NCBI GenBank assembly: GCA_035697485.1
Contig: DASSCU010000029.1
Location: 1 to 64,000, forward strand
DNA from: Actinomycetota bacterium
Lineage (GTDB): Bacteria; Actinomycetota; UBA4738; HRBIN12
Reading direction: 5' to 3'
Length of the DNA stretch: 64,000 nucleotides
Shown: positions 26,312 through 34,677 of the stretch, in pieces
Layout: the number at the start of each line of letters is the position of its first letter
Position numbering within the stretch: the stretch's first letter is position 1
Program-made: the position numbers and the translations under genes
Notes under the pieces: model-generated
What the model was told of the DNA's origin: nothing
Databases searched by the model: none
What the model saw: the letters and a program-made list of their open reading frames with translations, nothing else

Positions 26312-28324
26312 TCAGCCCTCGCAGGCGAAGCGGGCGTCGCCCCAGTCCGCGTGATCGTTGGCCGGGCCGTCGCCGGCGGTGGTGACGACCATGGTCACCG
26401 AGGACGACCCCTCGACGTCGGCGGCGATCGGGACGGAGGCCTGGGATCCGCGCACGAGGCCGGTCGTTGCCAGTCGCTCGTCACCCGCCCACACCTCGAA
26501 CACCACGGAGCCCGCCTCACCGACCTCCTCGTCCACGCCGACGTCGGCGAGGAAGAGCGAGCACCGTCCGTCGAGTTCCACGACGATCCTCGACGGCGCG
26601 TGTGCGCCGATCCCGTGCTCGAACGATCGCGTCCCGATCATGATCGGCACGCCGTCGTCGGGCGCCCGCTCCCCGTTGCTGCGATCGACCTCCGGATCGC
26701 CCCACCCGTTGCGGACCTTCAGCCACGGAAGGTCGCCGGCGTAGGTGACGGCGCCGGCGATCGACGGCGTGGGCGAGGCAGGCGGGGGTTCGACCTCGAA
26801 GGCGCCCATGTCGACCGAACCACCCTGGGCCCTCGATCCTCCAGCGAGGTCGGTCGAGCCCGACGTGGCCGCGAACACCCCGGCGTCGACCGCGGGCGAG
26901 CCGGCGACGAGCGAGAAGTCCTGGGCCGCCGGGCCGGCGAACCCGGGGTCGGCGAACATCGAGTGTCGGTCGTTGCCCGAGCGCGATCGCCACGTGTCGA
27001 AGTCTCCGTAGTCGACGCCCTTCCACTGCCACGTGCCCTCGGAGCTCCCGTCGACCGAGTAGTAGAGGTTGGCGTCGAGCACGTTGTCGACGTTCTCCTC
27101 GTAAGGGTTCTCGACGAAGATGGCGTCCGCGCTTGCGACGATCACGTTGTTCGCGATCAGGTTGCGGCGCGTATCGAACTGCACGAGCAGCTCGGGGCCG
27201 TCGGTGTTCACGACGGTGTTGTTCACGATCACGCAGTCCTCGGTGCTGCCGCGGCGGCGATCGTAGCCGCCGATCGCGACGCCGATCGTGGTGGCGTCGT
27301 ACACGAGGTTGTTGCGGACCGTGACGTTGCGCGTCGACCGACCGGCGTGCTCGCTCGCGAGCTCGATCCCGATGTTCACGTCGTGGATCACGTTGGCCTC
27401 GACCACCACGTCGCGGCCACCGTCGACGTAGACGCCGTCGGCACTGCGGCTGTCTCCGTAGGCGGGGTTCGCATAGCTGTCGATGTTCCACACGGTGTTG
27501 CCCCGGACGATCCCGTCGCGCGCCTGATCGACCGTGGGGTCGGGTGCGGTCCCCTCGAACCCGATCACGTCGATCCCGATGTTGTTCGTGTCGTGCACGC
27601 GGTTCCCCTCGATCAGGAAGTCCTTGACGTTCCCGTTCACGACCAGCGCCTCCGACGAGCCGAGCGTGAGGTTCGCCAACTCGTTGTCGAGCACGTCGAT
27701 CTCCTCGATCGGATGAGCGGACGTGGTCCCGAACACGCCGATCCCGTGGGCGTCCCCTCCGTTTCGGCCCGCGAACGTGGTGCCCATGTCGTGGATGAAG
27801 TTGCGAGACAGCCGGACGTGGTCGGCCGAGCCGGTGACGAAGATCCCGATGGGCACGTGTCCCGACTCACTGCTCGCGTAACCGGTGATCTCGAATCCCT
27901 CGATCGAGACGTAGCGCTGCGAATCGATCTCGATCATCGCCGACTGGCCGGCCGGCGCCTGCAGCGTCGAGCCGTCGAGGACGACGTCCTCGCCCGGCGC
28001 GGGCGTGAAGGTGATCGTCCTGCCGGGCACGCCGGAGACGTGGAGGTCGAACCGCTGCGCGTACGTGCCCTCGCGGACGTACACGACGGCGCCCGGGGGC
28101 ACCGTGTCGGCGGCCCGCTGCAGCGTTGCCCACGGCTCGTCCTGCGTTCCCGGCGCGGCGTCGTCACCGTCGGTCGCCACCCAGAAGATCGGGGCGTCGA
28201 CCTCGGTGACGGGCGCTCCTCCGTCGCGGGTCGCAAGCGCCCACCCGGTCACGGCGACGAGCAGGATGCTGAGGACGACGAGCCCGCGGTTCACTCCCTG
28301 CGCATGGTCGCGTTCATCGGTCAC
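26312..28324 (-). CDS. Membrane-anchored right-handed beta-helix protein with NPCBM-like domain
   Basis: 670 aa. The N-terminal signal anchor (about 13-31) is followed by FWVATDGDDAAPGTQDEPW, the usual entry to a pectate-lyase-like parallel beta-helix (about 45-520, many NxxV/GIxV rungs). An Ala/Pro linker precedes a C-terminal domain with IGTRSFEHGIGAHAPSRI, typical of the NPCBM carbohydrate-binding module. Likely role: binding or cleaving an extracellular polysaccharide at the cell surface. Catalytic residues cannot be assigned by eye. The GTG start faces a truncated oxidoreductase on the other strand. It lies on the glmU strand but 99 nt upstream, so co-transcription is possible. Confidence 0.82.
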   Translation of the reverse strand: MTDERDHAQGVNRGLVVLSILLVAVTGWALATRDGGAPVTEVDAPIFWVATDGDDAAPGTQDEPWATLQRAADTVPPGAVVYVREGTYAQRFDLHVSGVPGRTITFTPAPGEDVVLDGSTLQAPAGQSAMIEIDSQRYVSIEGFEITGYASSESGHVPIGIFVTGSADHVRLSRNFIHDMGTTFAGRNGGDAHGIGVFGTTSAHPIEEIDVLDNELANLTLGSSEALVVNGNVKDFLIEGNRVHDTNNIGIDVIGFEGTAPDPTVDQARDGIVRGNTVWNIDSYANPAYGDSRSADGVYVDGGRDVVVEANVIHDVNIGIELASEHAGRSTRNVTVRNNLVYDATTIGVAIGGYDRRRGSTEDCVIVNNTVVNTDGPELLVQFDTRRNLIANNVIVASADAIFVENPYEENVDNVLDANLYYSVDGSSEGTWQWKGVDYGDFDTWRSRSGNDRHSMFADPGFAGPAAQDFSLVAGSPAVDAGVFAATSGSTDLAGGSRAQGGSVDMGAFEVEPPPASPTPSIAGAVTYAGDLPWLKVRNGWGDPEVDRSNGERAPDDGVPIMIGTRSFEHGIGAHAPSRIVVELDGRCSLFLADVGVDEEVGEAGSVVFEVWAGDERLATTGLVRGSQASVPIAADVEGSSSVTMVVTTAGDGPANDHADWGDARFACEG

Positions 28325-28353
28325 GTCTCCATTCTGACCGAGCGCTCGGTCGG

Positions 28354-28617
28354 GTGCGTCGCGAGCCCATCGTCACGATCCTGCTGATGAATCCCGCGAA
28401 CCCGTATCACTGGTTGAGCATCCGGGCGACCGTCGATCGCGAGGTCCACGAGGACGATCCGGTCGACGGTCACCTCGCGACCGAGACGATCGACGCGGCA
28501 TGGACGAAGTACTCGGGGCAGCCGGCGCCGTACGGGCTCCGCGATCCCTCCAAGGAGGAGCGACGAGTCATGTTCGCGTGCAAGGTCGAACGCGTCGCGG
28601 TCTTCGGCAAGCCCTGA
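28354..28617 (+). pseudogene. Truncated F420/FMN-dependent PPOX-family oxidoreductase (C-terminal remnant)
   Basis: The 87-residue reading frame resembles only the C-terminal two thirds of F420-dependent PPOX-class proteins (normally about 130-145 aa): RREPIVTILLMNPANPYHWL, then a DxxxWTKYSGQPAPYG region and RRVMFACKVERVAVFGKP. The N-terminal strand and helix that hold part of the cofactor site are missing. The in-frame codons upstream of the GTG show no match and run into the divergent beta-helix gene. It is best read as a decayed or truncated gene. An intact member of the wider family is at 60325-60762. Confidence 0.6.
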
Positions 28618-28645
28618 AGCCAGCCTCGGACTACAGGGAGCTGGT

Positions 28646-31600
28646 CTACACGAGCGCGGACTTGAACCGCTTCTCCTCGAGGAGGCTCGCAGCGCGCCCG
28701 CGAGCGACCGCCGCATCCTGGGCATGACCGCGCGCCTCGAGCACGTCGGCGAGCGTCACGAATGTCTCCGCGCGAGAGAGGACGAGATCCGATCCCTCGG
28801 CTGCGACGAGAGCTCTGCGCGCAGCGTCCTCGGCATCGGCCATCGAGCCACGCATGAGAAGCGCTCGCGAGCGCAGCAGCGGACGCCGCACCAGCGTGTC
28901 GCGATCGGGAACCGGGTCCGAGGCATCGAAGGCGTCAGCATGCGTCAGGAAGTCGCGCCGCCGACCTTGTGCCGCCAAGGCACTGCACAGGAGCGCGTCG
29001 ATCGAGCTGAGCCACCAGACGTCTCCGGCTGCCGCCAACACCTCACGCGCCTCGAGCAAGCGCAGCTCGGCGACGCCGGCTTTCCCCACCCACGTCTCGA
29101 GGGCAGCCATCACGAGCGCTTGGGCTGCCGCAAGCCATGACAGACCATGCTGCTCGAGCACGTCGTGCCACGCCCGCTCGTGCTGGTCGAACGCCACATC
29201 GTCCCCGGCACCCAATGCTGCCATCGCACGCAAAGCAGCCGACGCGCTCGCGGTCAACGGATGCTCGGCGATCCTTTCGAACTCGTCGGCAACCGCCGGG
29301 AAGCCGTCGAACGGCGTCTGTCCGAACGCCGTCGCGAGGACCGCGTCTGCAGTCCCCTGCGCCGCCTCGCGCGGTCGTCCGGCCGCGAGGCCGTGGCGAA
29401 CACCGAGCATCGCCCACTCACGGTGCTCCTCGAGATCGCCGCGCATCCAGCCGAGATACTCGATCGCGATCGCCGCCTCCGCGAGCCCGACGCTGTCGCC
29501 GAGCGCGTGGAGAGCCTCCGCCGCCGCATGCGCGTCGATCGCCGCCGCTTCGATCTCGGGCTGGGTCGGCGAACGGTAGACGCGGTTCGCCAAGAGCTGG
29601 ATCCTCGCCCGTAGGGCGGCGGCCTCGGAACCGGCGGCACGCGCCTGCTCCACAGCGGTGACGAGCAACGCCTCCGTCTCATCGGGCCGTCCCGTCTCCG
29701 TCAGCGCGACGCCCAGGTTCGGAAGCAGATCGAGCCGGCGGGGCGACCCCTCCGGCAGCAATCGCGCCGCGCGGCCCAGCAGGTCGCGCGCCGCCATCAG
29801 GTCCACGCCGGCGAACGCGCGCGAACCTGCATCGGCGAACAGCAGCCCAGCTCGCTCCGCGAGCGCACGTGAGGACTCATCGCGGACACCCAGCTCCTCT
29901 CGCAGATGGAACGCGCGCTCGAGATGGCGAGCGGCCGATTCGTCGACGTCTGGCTGATCGGCCTCCTCAGCGATGAGCCACGCAGCGAGGCGTTCGTGGA
30001 GCGCGGCCCGAAGCTCCTTCGAGATGCCGCGGTACGCTGTTTCGGCGATCAGTGCATGGGCGAACCGCCACCGACCCGCCGCTTCGTCCTCGGCGTCGAT
30101 GAGCCCGCGACGTTCCAGCGTCAGGAGCCCGTGATCGAGCACCTCCTCGGCGAGGTCACCGACGAGCGCACGAACCGCGGCGACACGGAACCGCCGGCCC
30201 TCGACCGACGCATGCTCCAGGATCGCTCGCGCCGAGGGATCGAGGTCGTCGACGCGAGCCGCCAAGAGCGCCTGGACGGTCGATGGGATATCGACCTCAC
30301 CATCCCGTGAACCGCGCCATCGACCCTCGACGAGGGATCCACGATCGCTGAGCATCGCCGCCAGTTGTTCGAGGAAGAGTGGATTGCCCTCGGCCGTCTC
30401 GCTGACGCGCTCGATCACAGACTCCGGCGCGTCGACGAGCAGCACCTCTGCGAGCCGCCGAGTCTCGTCGGGCCCGAGAGGTGGAAGCGTCGTCGTGAGG
30501 GCTCGAGGCTTGCCCGCTGCCCATGTCGTTCGGCGATCGAGCAGCTCGGGCCGAGCGAGGCACAGCACGAGGAGCGGACCGTGGAACCGATCGACGACAG
30601 ACTCGACGATGTCGAGCATCGGCTCCTCCGCCCAGTGCACGTCATCGAGGATCACGACGAGCGGTCGGTCCGCGGACAGGACCTCGAGCAGGCGGCGGAC
30701 GGCCCACGACGCATCGGCCGCCAGCGCCTCATGAACACCCAGGACCTGAGCGAGTCGATCCGCCACCGCCGGTCCGTCCTGTTCGTCGACCAGCCGTCCT
30801 CGGAGCACCGATGCGACAGCCTCGGCGTCGGCGCCGGGGAGGTCGGCGGCGGCTGCGAGGAGCTCGATCAGCGGCGAGAACGTGACCCCCTCCCCATAGG
30901 AGGGCGTCTGTGCGACGAGGACGCGGGCAGGTCCACGAACCGCGTCGGCGAACGTCTCACCCAGCCTGGATTTGCCCACACCGGGCGGAGCGAGGACCGT
31001 GACGAGGACACACGCTCCGCCTTCGACGGCGTCATCCAGCGCATGCTCGAGCATGCTCATGGGGCGCGACCGGCCGACGAACGGTGTCGGCGCCGGAGGC
31101 GGCGTCTCGCGCACGTCGAGGACGCGGAACACATCGACCGGTGTGGCTTTGCCCTTCAACGAACGTTCCCCCGCCGGCTCGGTTCGAAGGTAACCGCGCG
31201 CGAGCCGCTCGGCCGCGGCGGAGACGAGGACATCGCCGACCTGCGCCGTTGACTGGAGCCGCGCCGCGGTGTTGAACGCGTCACCGGCGATCCGGCCCTC
31301 GACCGCCGCACGGTCGTCCGCGAACGTCTCCCCCGCATCGATGGCGATGCGGACCTGGATCCGCGCGTCGACACCACCGATCTCACGGTCGAGGTCGTCG
31401 GCGGCCCGTCGCATCTCCAGCGCTGCCCGGACGGCACGGAGGGTGTCGTCCTCGTGCGACGTCGGGATCCCGAATGCACCGACCACGGCGTCGCCGATGA
31501 ACTTCTCGACCGTGCCGCCATGCCGTTCGATCGAGGCGCGCATCGCCCCGAAGTAGGCGTTCAAGATGCGTCTGAGGACCTCGGGGTCCGTTCGCTCTGC

Positions 31601-31768
31601 GAGGTCCGTCGAACCGACGAGGTCGCAGAACAGCGCAGCCACGATGCGCCGACGAGGGGGGCCTTCGTCCGCCGCGAGTCGTTCACCGCAAGCGTTGCAG
31701 AACCTCGCTGGGTCTGGATTCGCGGTGCCGCACGACTCACACGTCCGCACGAGGGGAGTGTCGAGCAC
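28646..31768 (-). CDS. Zinc-ribbon / class III cyclase / AAA ATPase regulatory protein
   Basis: 1040 aa. Residues about 9-30 form a zinc ribbon (CESCG...FCNACG). Residues 41-195 form a class III nucleotidyl cyclase domain with metal aspartates Asp49 (FCDLVGS) and Asp93 (FIGDAVV), Lys89, Asn166 and Arg170. The usual Asp/Thr that reads the base is an Arg at about 159. An AAA/STAND ATPase follows with P-loop APPGVGKS (261-268) and Walker B LVVILDDVHWAEE. The remaining 450 residues are TPR-like helices. Such proteins are multidomain cytoplasmic signal integrators. GTG 31768 or GTG 31750 are both possible starts. A membrane cyclase gene is divergent, 252 bp away. Confidence 0.88.
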   Translation of the reverse strand: MLDTPLVRTCESCGTANPDPARFCNACGERLAADEGPPRRRIVAALFCDLVGSTDLAERTDPEVLRRILNAYFGAMRASIERHGGTVEKFIGDAVVGAFGIPTSHEDDTLRAVRAALEMRRAADDLDREIGGVDARIQVRIAIDAGETFADDRAAVEGRIAGDAFNTAARLQSTAQVGDVLVSAAAERLARGYLRTEPAGERSLKGKATPVDVFRVLDVRETPPPAPTPFVGRSRPMSMLEHALDDAVEGGACVLVTVLAPPGVGKSRLGETFADAVRGPARVLVAQTPSYGEGVTFSPLIELLAAAADLPGADAEAVASVLRGRLVDEQDGPAVADRLAQVLGVHEALAADASWAVRRLLEVLSADRPLVVILDDVHWAEEPMLDIVESVVDRFHGPLLVLCLARPELLDRRTTWAAGKPRALTTTLPPLGPDETRRLAEVLLVDAPESVIERVSETAEGNPLFLEQLAAMLSDRGSLVEGRWRGSRDGEVDIPSTVQALLAARVDDLDPSARAILEHASVEGRRFRVAAVRALVGDLAEEVLDHGLLTLERRGLIDAEDEAAGRWRFAHALIAETAYRGISKELRAALHERLAAWLIAEEADQPDVDESAARHLERAFHLREELGVRDESSRALAERAGLLFADAGSRAFAGVDLMAARDLLGRAARLLPEGSPRRLDLLPNLGVALTETGRPDETEALLVTAVEQARAAGSEAAALRARIQLLANRVYRSPTQPEIEAAAIDAHAAAEALHALGDSVGLAEAAIAIEYLGWMRGDLEEHREWAMLGVRHGLAAGRPREAAQGTADAVLATAFGQTPFDGFPAVADEFERIAEHPLTASASAALRAMAALGAGDDVAFDQHERAWHDVLEQHGLSWLAAAQALVMAALETWVGKAGVAELRLLEAREVLAAAGDVWWLSSIDALLCSALAAQGRRRDFLTHADAFDASDPVPDRDTLVRRPLLRSRALLMRGSMADAEDAARRALVAAEGSDLVLSRAETFVTLADVLEARGHAQDAAVARGRAASLLEEKRFKSALV

Positions 31769-32020
31769 AGCGGCGATCGTCGCAACGTGCCCGTCCGGAT
31801 GGCACAGCCCAGACGACCACCTGGCTGGGACTCCAAGATCCAAGCGACGCGTCGACCGCCTGCACGTATTGACGTGCTGAACACGGGAATCAACCGCTCC
31901 ATCGGCGAGCGGCGGCGCGTCACGCGGGTCCGACCGTGGCACGACGCGCCGTGCCCGAATATCGGTAGCCTCAATCTCCCGGCCTCGCCGGCTGGACCTC
32001 GTACGACGAGAGAGAGACCG

Positions 32021-33352
32021 ATGGACCAGATCGACACAACGACGGCCGCTCGGGAACCGTCCCGACGACGGCTCGGCCTGGATCGGCTGCGGCTTCGGTT
32101 CCGCGACCCGGCGCTCGAGTCGGCGTTCCGTGCCGATCAATTCCGCCACCACCTGGGGAACATCCGCTTCGCCTTCCTGGCCGGGATCGCCCTCTGGATC
32201 TCGTGGGGTCTGCTCCTGCGCCCCTACATCCTGGCCCTCTCCGAACTCCGGCTCGACCGGATGATGCGGTGGGGCGTGTTCATCCCGATGCTGGTCATCG
32301 GCCTCGCACTCACGTTCACGCCCTTCTTCGGCCGGATCTGGGAATGGGTCGCGGTCGCCATCGCGACGGCGACGATCGTCTCGTGGGTGTACTACACCTC
32401 GAACATCCAGACGCTGCCCGCGGAGTACGGGTACGTCGGCGTCATCCTGATCACTGCATTCACCTACACGCTGCTGCGGCTGCGGTTCGTCCTGGTCCTA
32501 CTGATCACGCTGATCGGCATCGGCGCGTATCTGCCGTACGCCTTCGCCACTCGGTACGTCGCGCCTGTGAGCGGGGTGCTTGCGACGCTCTATCTCGTCT
32601 CGTTCGGGTTCCTCGGCGGACTGGCTGCGCATCGGATGGAGCGGTATACGCGAACGCTGTTCCTGCGGGAGCGTCAGCTCGACCAAGAGCGCCTGCGATC
32701 CGACGGCCTGCTCCTGAACATCCTGCCGCAGGTCGTCGTCGACCAGCTCAAGGTCACGTCCGGCCGGCGGATCGCGCAGGCGTTCGATGAGGTGACGGTG
32801 ATCTTCGTCGACGCGGTCGGATCGACCCAGCAGGCCGCTCGCTCGTCGCCGGATGAGTTCGCCCATGCCTTGGACGAGCTGTTCAGCCGGTTCGACGAGA
32901 TCGCCGACCGGCACGGCCTCGAGAAGGTGAAGACGATCGGAGATGCGTACATGGCCGTCGCCGGCGCGCCGGTCGCTATGGCCGATCATGCGGGAGCCGC
33001 CGTCGCGATGGCCATCGACGTCATCCGAGAAGCGGGCGCGGTCCGATGGCCGTCGGGCGACCGGATCGTCGTCCACGGCGGAGTGGCCACCGGGCCGGCC
33101 GTCGCCGGCGTCATCGGGCGCAGGAAGTTCGCCTACGACCTGTGGGGCGACACCGTCAACGTCGCGAGCAGACTGGAGGAGCAGGGAGAGCCGGGTGAGG
33201 TTCTGGTGTCGGAGGCGACGGTCGTTCGACTGGAGGATCGGTACGAGTTCGGGCCCACCCGGATCTTCGACCTGAAAGGCAAGGGACGAACACCCGCCCG
33301 GGCGCTTCTCGGCCGCAACTCGAAGCTTCCGATCGAGGTGCAGTCGACGTGA
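32021..33352 (+). CDS. Membrane-bound class III adenylate cyclase (six TM helices)
   Basis: 443 aa. A 45-residue cytoplasmic head is followed by six TM helices (about 48-205), a signalling helix (about 206-240) ending LLLNILPQVVVDQLK, and a cyclase homology domain (about 255-430). The catalytic set is complete: Asp264 and Asp308 (metal), Lys304 and Asp373 (base recognition, pointing to ATP), Asn380 and Arg384 (transition state). It should synthesise cAMP as a homodimer in response to a membrane signal. GAGAGAGA precedes the ATG. The downstream solute-binding lipoprotein overlaps it by 4 nt, suggesting it supplies the ligand input. It is divergent from the cyclase-AAA gene. Confidence 0.92.
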   Translation: MDQIDTTTAAREPSRRRLGLDRLRLRFRDPALESAFRADQFRHHLGNIRFAFLAGIALWISWGLLLRPYILALSELRLDRMMRWGVFIPMLVIGLALTFTPFFGRIWEWVAVAIATATIVSWVYYTSNIQTLPAEYGYVGVILITAFTYTLLRLRFVLVLLITLIGIGAYLPYAFATRYVAPVSGVLATLYLVSFGFLGGLAAHRMERYTRTLFLRERQLDQERLRSDGLLLNILPQVVVDQLKVTSGRRIAQAFDEVTVIFVDAVGSTQQAARSSPDEFAHALDELFSRFDEIADRHGLEKVKTIGDAYMAVAGAPVAMADHAGAAVAMAIDVIREAGAVRWPSGDRIVVHGGVATGPAVAGVIGRRKFAYDLWGDTVNVASRLEEQGEPGEVLVSEATVVRLEDRYEFGPTRIFDLKGKGRTPARALLGRNSKLPIEVQST

Positions 33353-34266
33353 GGCGGCCCAGCCTCATGCTTACCGCAGCCATCGTCGCGGCGAGCATTC
33401 TTACGGCTGGTTGCATCAGCTCCGGCCCGTCCGGAACCGGGCCTCCGTCGCGCGCGAGAACGATCGTCGTCGGGGTGTCCGGCGCCTTCACCGAGAATCA
33501 GCTCGTGGCCGAGATGTACGCGCGGGTCCTGGAGCACGCCGGTTACACGGTCGAGCGCGAGTTCGACCTGAGGTCTCGCGAGGTCTCACAGAGCGCGTTG
33601 GAGTCGGGCCAGATCGATCTGAAGCCCGAGTACATGTCGTCGTTGCTCCTGTTCCTTGACTCCAACGCGCAAGCGTCGAGCGATCCGACCGATGTCGTCA
33701 GGCAGGTCGGCGAGCGCCTCCGGTCGAAAGGCATCACAGTGCTCACACCGTCGCCGGCCCAGGACACGAATCAGTTCGTGGCGAACGCGAAGACGGCGCA
33801 GGAATTCAACCTGACCACGCTGAGCTCGCTCGCCGCCGTCGCTGACAGGCTGACGATCGGCGCACCGCCCGAGTGTCCGCTCCGACCCTTCTGCATGCCG
33901 GGCCTTCGAGACGTCTACGGGATCCTCTTCGAGGACTTCGAACCGCTGGACGCCGGAGGGCCGCAGACCGTCGCCGCGCTCAAGAGCGACGAGGTGCAGA
34001 TCGCCTTGATGTTCTCGACGGATCCGAGCATCGAGGCGAACGGGTTCATCCCGCTTCTCGACGACAACCACCTCCAGGACGCGGAGAACATCACGCCCGT
34101 GATCCGCACCGAGAAGCTGAACGACGAGGTTCGGCGGCTGCTCGACGCGGTGAGCGCCCGACTCTCCAGCGACACGGTGACCGAGCTCGTCGGGAAGGTC
34201 GTGATCGACGGGCAGGATGTGGCCGCCGTCGCGATGGCGTTCCTCGCCGCGAACGGCCTCCTCTGA
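33349..34266 (+). CDS. Glycine betaine/osmoprotectant-type (OpuAC/ProX) substrate-binding lipoprotein
   Basis: 305 aa. A signal peptide ends with lipobox LTAGC (Cys22). The mature part matches the OpuAC/ProX/OsmF binding-protein fold: IVVGVSGAFTENQLVAEMYARVLEHAGY, DLKPEYMSSLLLFLD, LTTLSSLAAVADRLTIGAPPE, the FEPLDAGGPQTVAALKSDEVQ segment and a C-terminal LIxxVVIDGQDVAAVA helix. It normally delivers betaine, choline or carnitine to an ABC transporter, but no permease or ATPase gene is nearby. The GTG overlaps the cyclase stop (GTGA), so it may act as a receptor for the cyclase instead. That role is inference. Confidence 0.87.
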   Translation: MRRPSLMLTAAIVAASILTAGCISSGPSGTGPPSRARTIVVGVSGAFTENQLVAEMYARVLEHAGYTVEREFDLRSREVSQSALESGQIDLKPEYMSSLLLFLDSNAQASSDPTDVVRQVGERLRSKGITVLTPSPAQDTNQFVANAKTAQEFNLTTLSSLAAVADRLTIGAPPECPLRPFCMPGLRDVYGILFEDFEPLDAGGPQTVAALKSDEVQIALMFSTDPSIEANGFIPLLDDNHLQDAENITPVIRTEKLNDEVRRLLDAVSARLSSDTVTELVGKVVIDGQDVAAVAMAFLAANGLL

Positions 34267-34677
34267 TCGATCAACTGAATCGTCTGCAGCGCCGACGGCC
34301 GGCTTCTCGCCCGAACGCGGGCGCCGTGGCGCCGCGACCCTCGCTCCCGTCACGCCCGATGTCGCGCCGATCCAGGATGGGAAATGCTTACCGGCGCTTA
34401 CCGGTGCCAGGGAGTGTCTGACAGCCTCCTCACGCTTGCTCGCGGAAGTGTGGCCGAAGCTTGTGCGCCCTGATCTGCTTGGAGGCCGCCGAGCCGACAG
34501 CAACGTCGACGGGTTCTGCGGGATTTCCGCGTGCCGGCGCGCCCCACGTTGACGAGAGAACGTTGAGCGCGGCCGAGCCGACGACTGGATCCACTCTCCT
34601 GGCTCGGCGTATCGATCCGATTGACATCTCGGACGCGCGAGGTCACGCTGATTTCCCTCTTCTGGGTCAGGAGCCAG
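34267..34677. other. 411-bp intergenic region
   Basis: No convincing gene. Short open frames here have no homology-like composition and overlap each other. A CTTACCGG direct repeat occurs twice around 34386-34402. The last bases before 34678 supply a ribosome site (AGGAG) for the delta-60 gene. No clear promoter or terminator is recognised. Base composition is slightly less GC-biased than in the neighbouring genes. Confidence 0.5.

Noticed and set aside
26351-28387. 678-aa open frame on the plus strand
   Set aside because: It is antiparallel to the beta-helix protein, whose signal anchor and domains are clear.
31454-32020. Upstream extension of the membrane cyclase reading frame
   Set aside because: This part overlaps the cyclase-AAA gene on the other strand and the intergenic gap; the ATG at 32021 has a ribosome site and a normal N-terminus.
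33349-34266. Complete osmoprotectant ABC transporter
   Set aside because: Only the binding protein is present; no permease or ATPase gene lies on either side.
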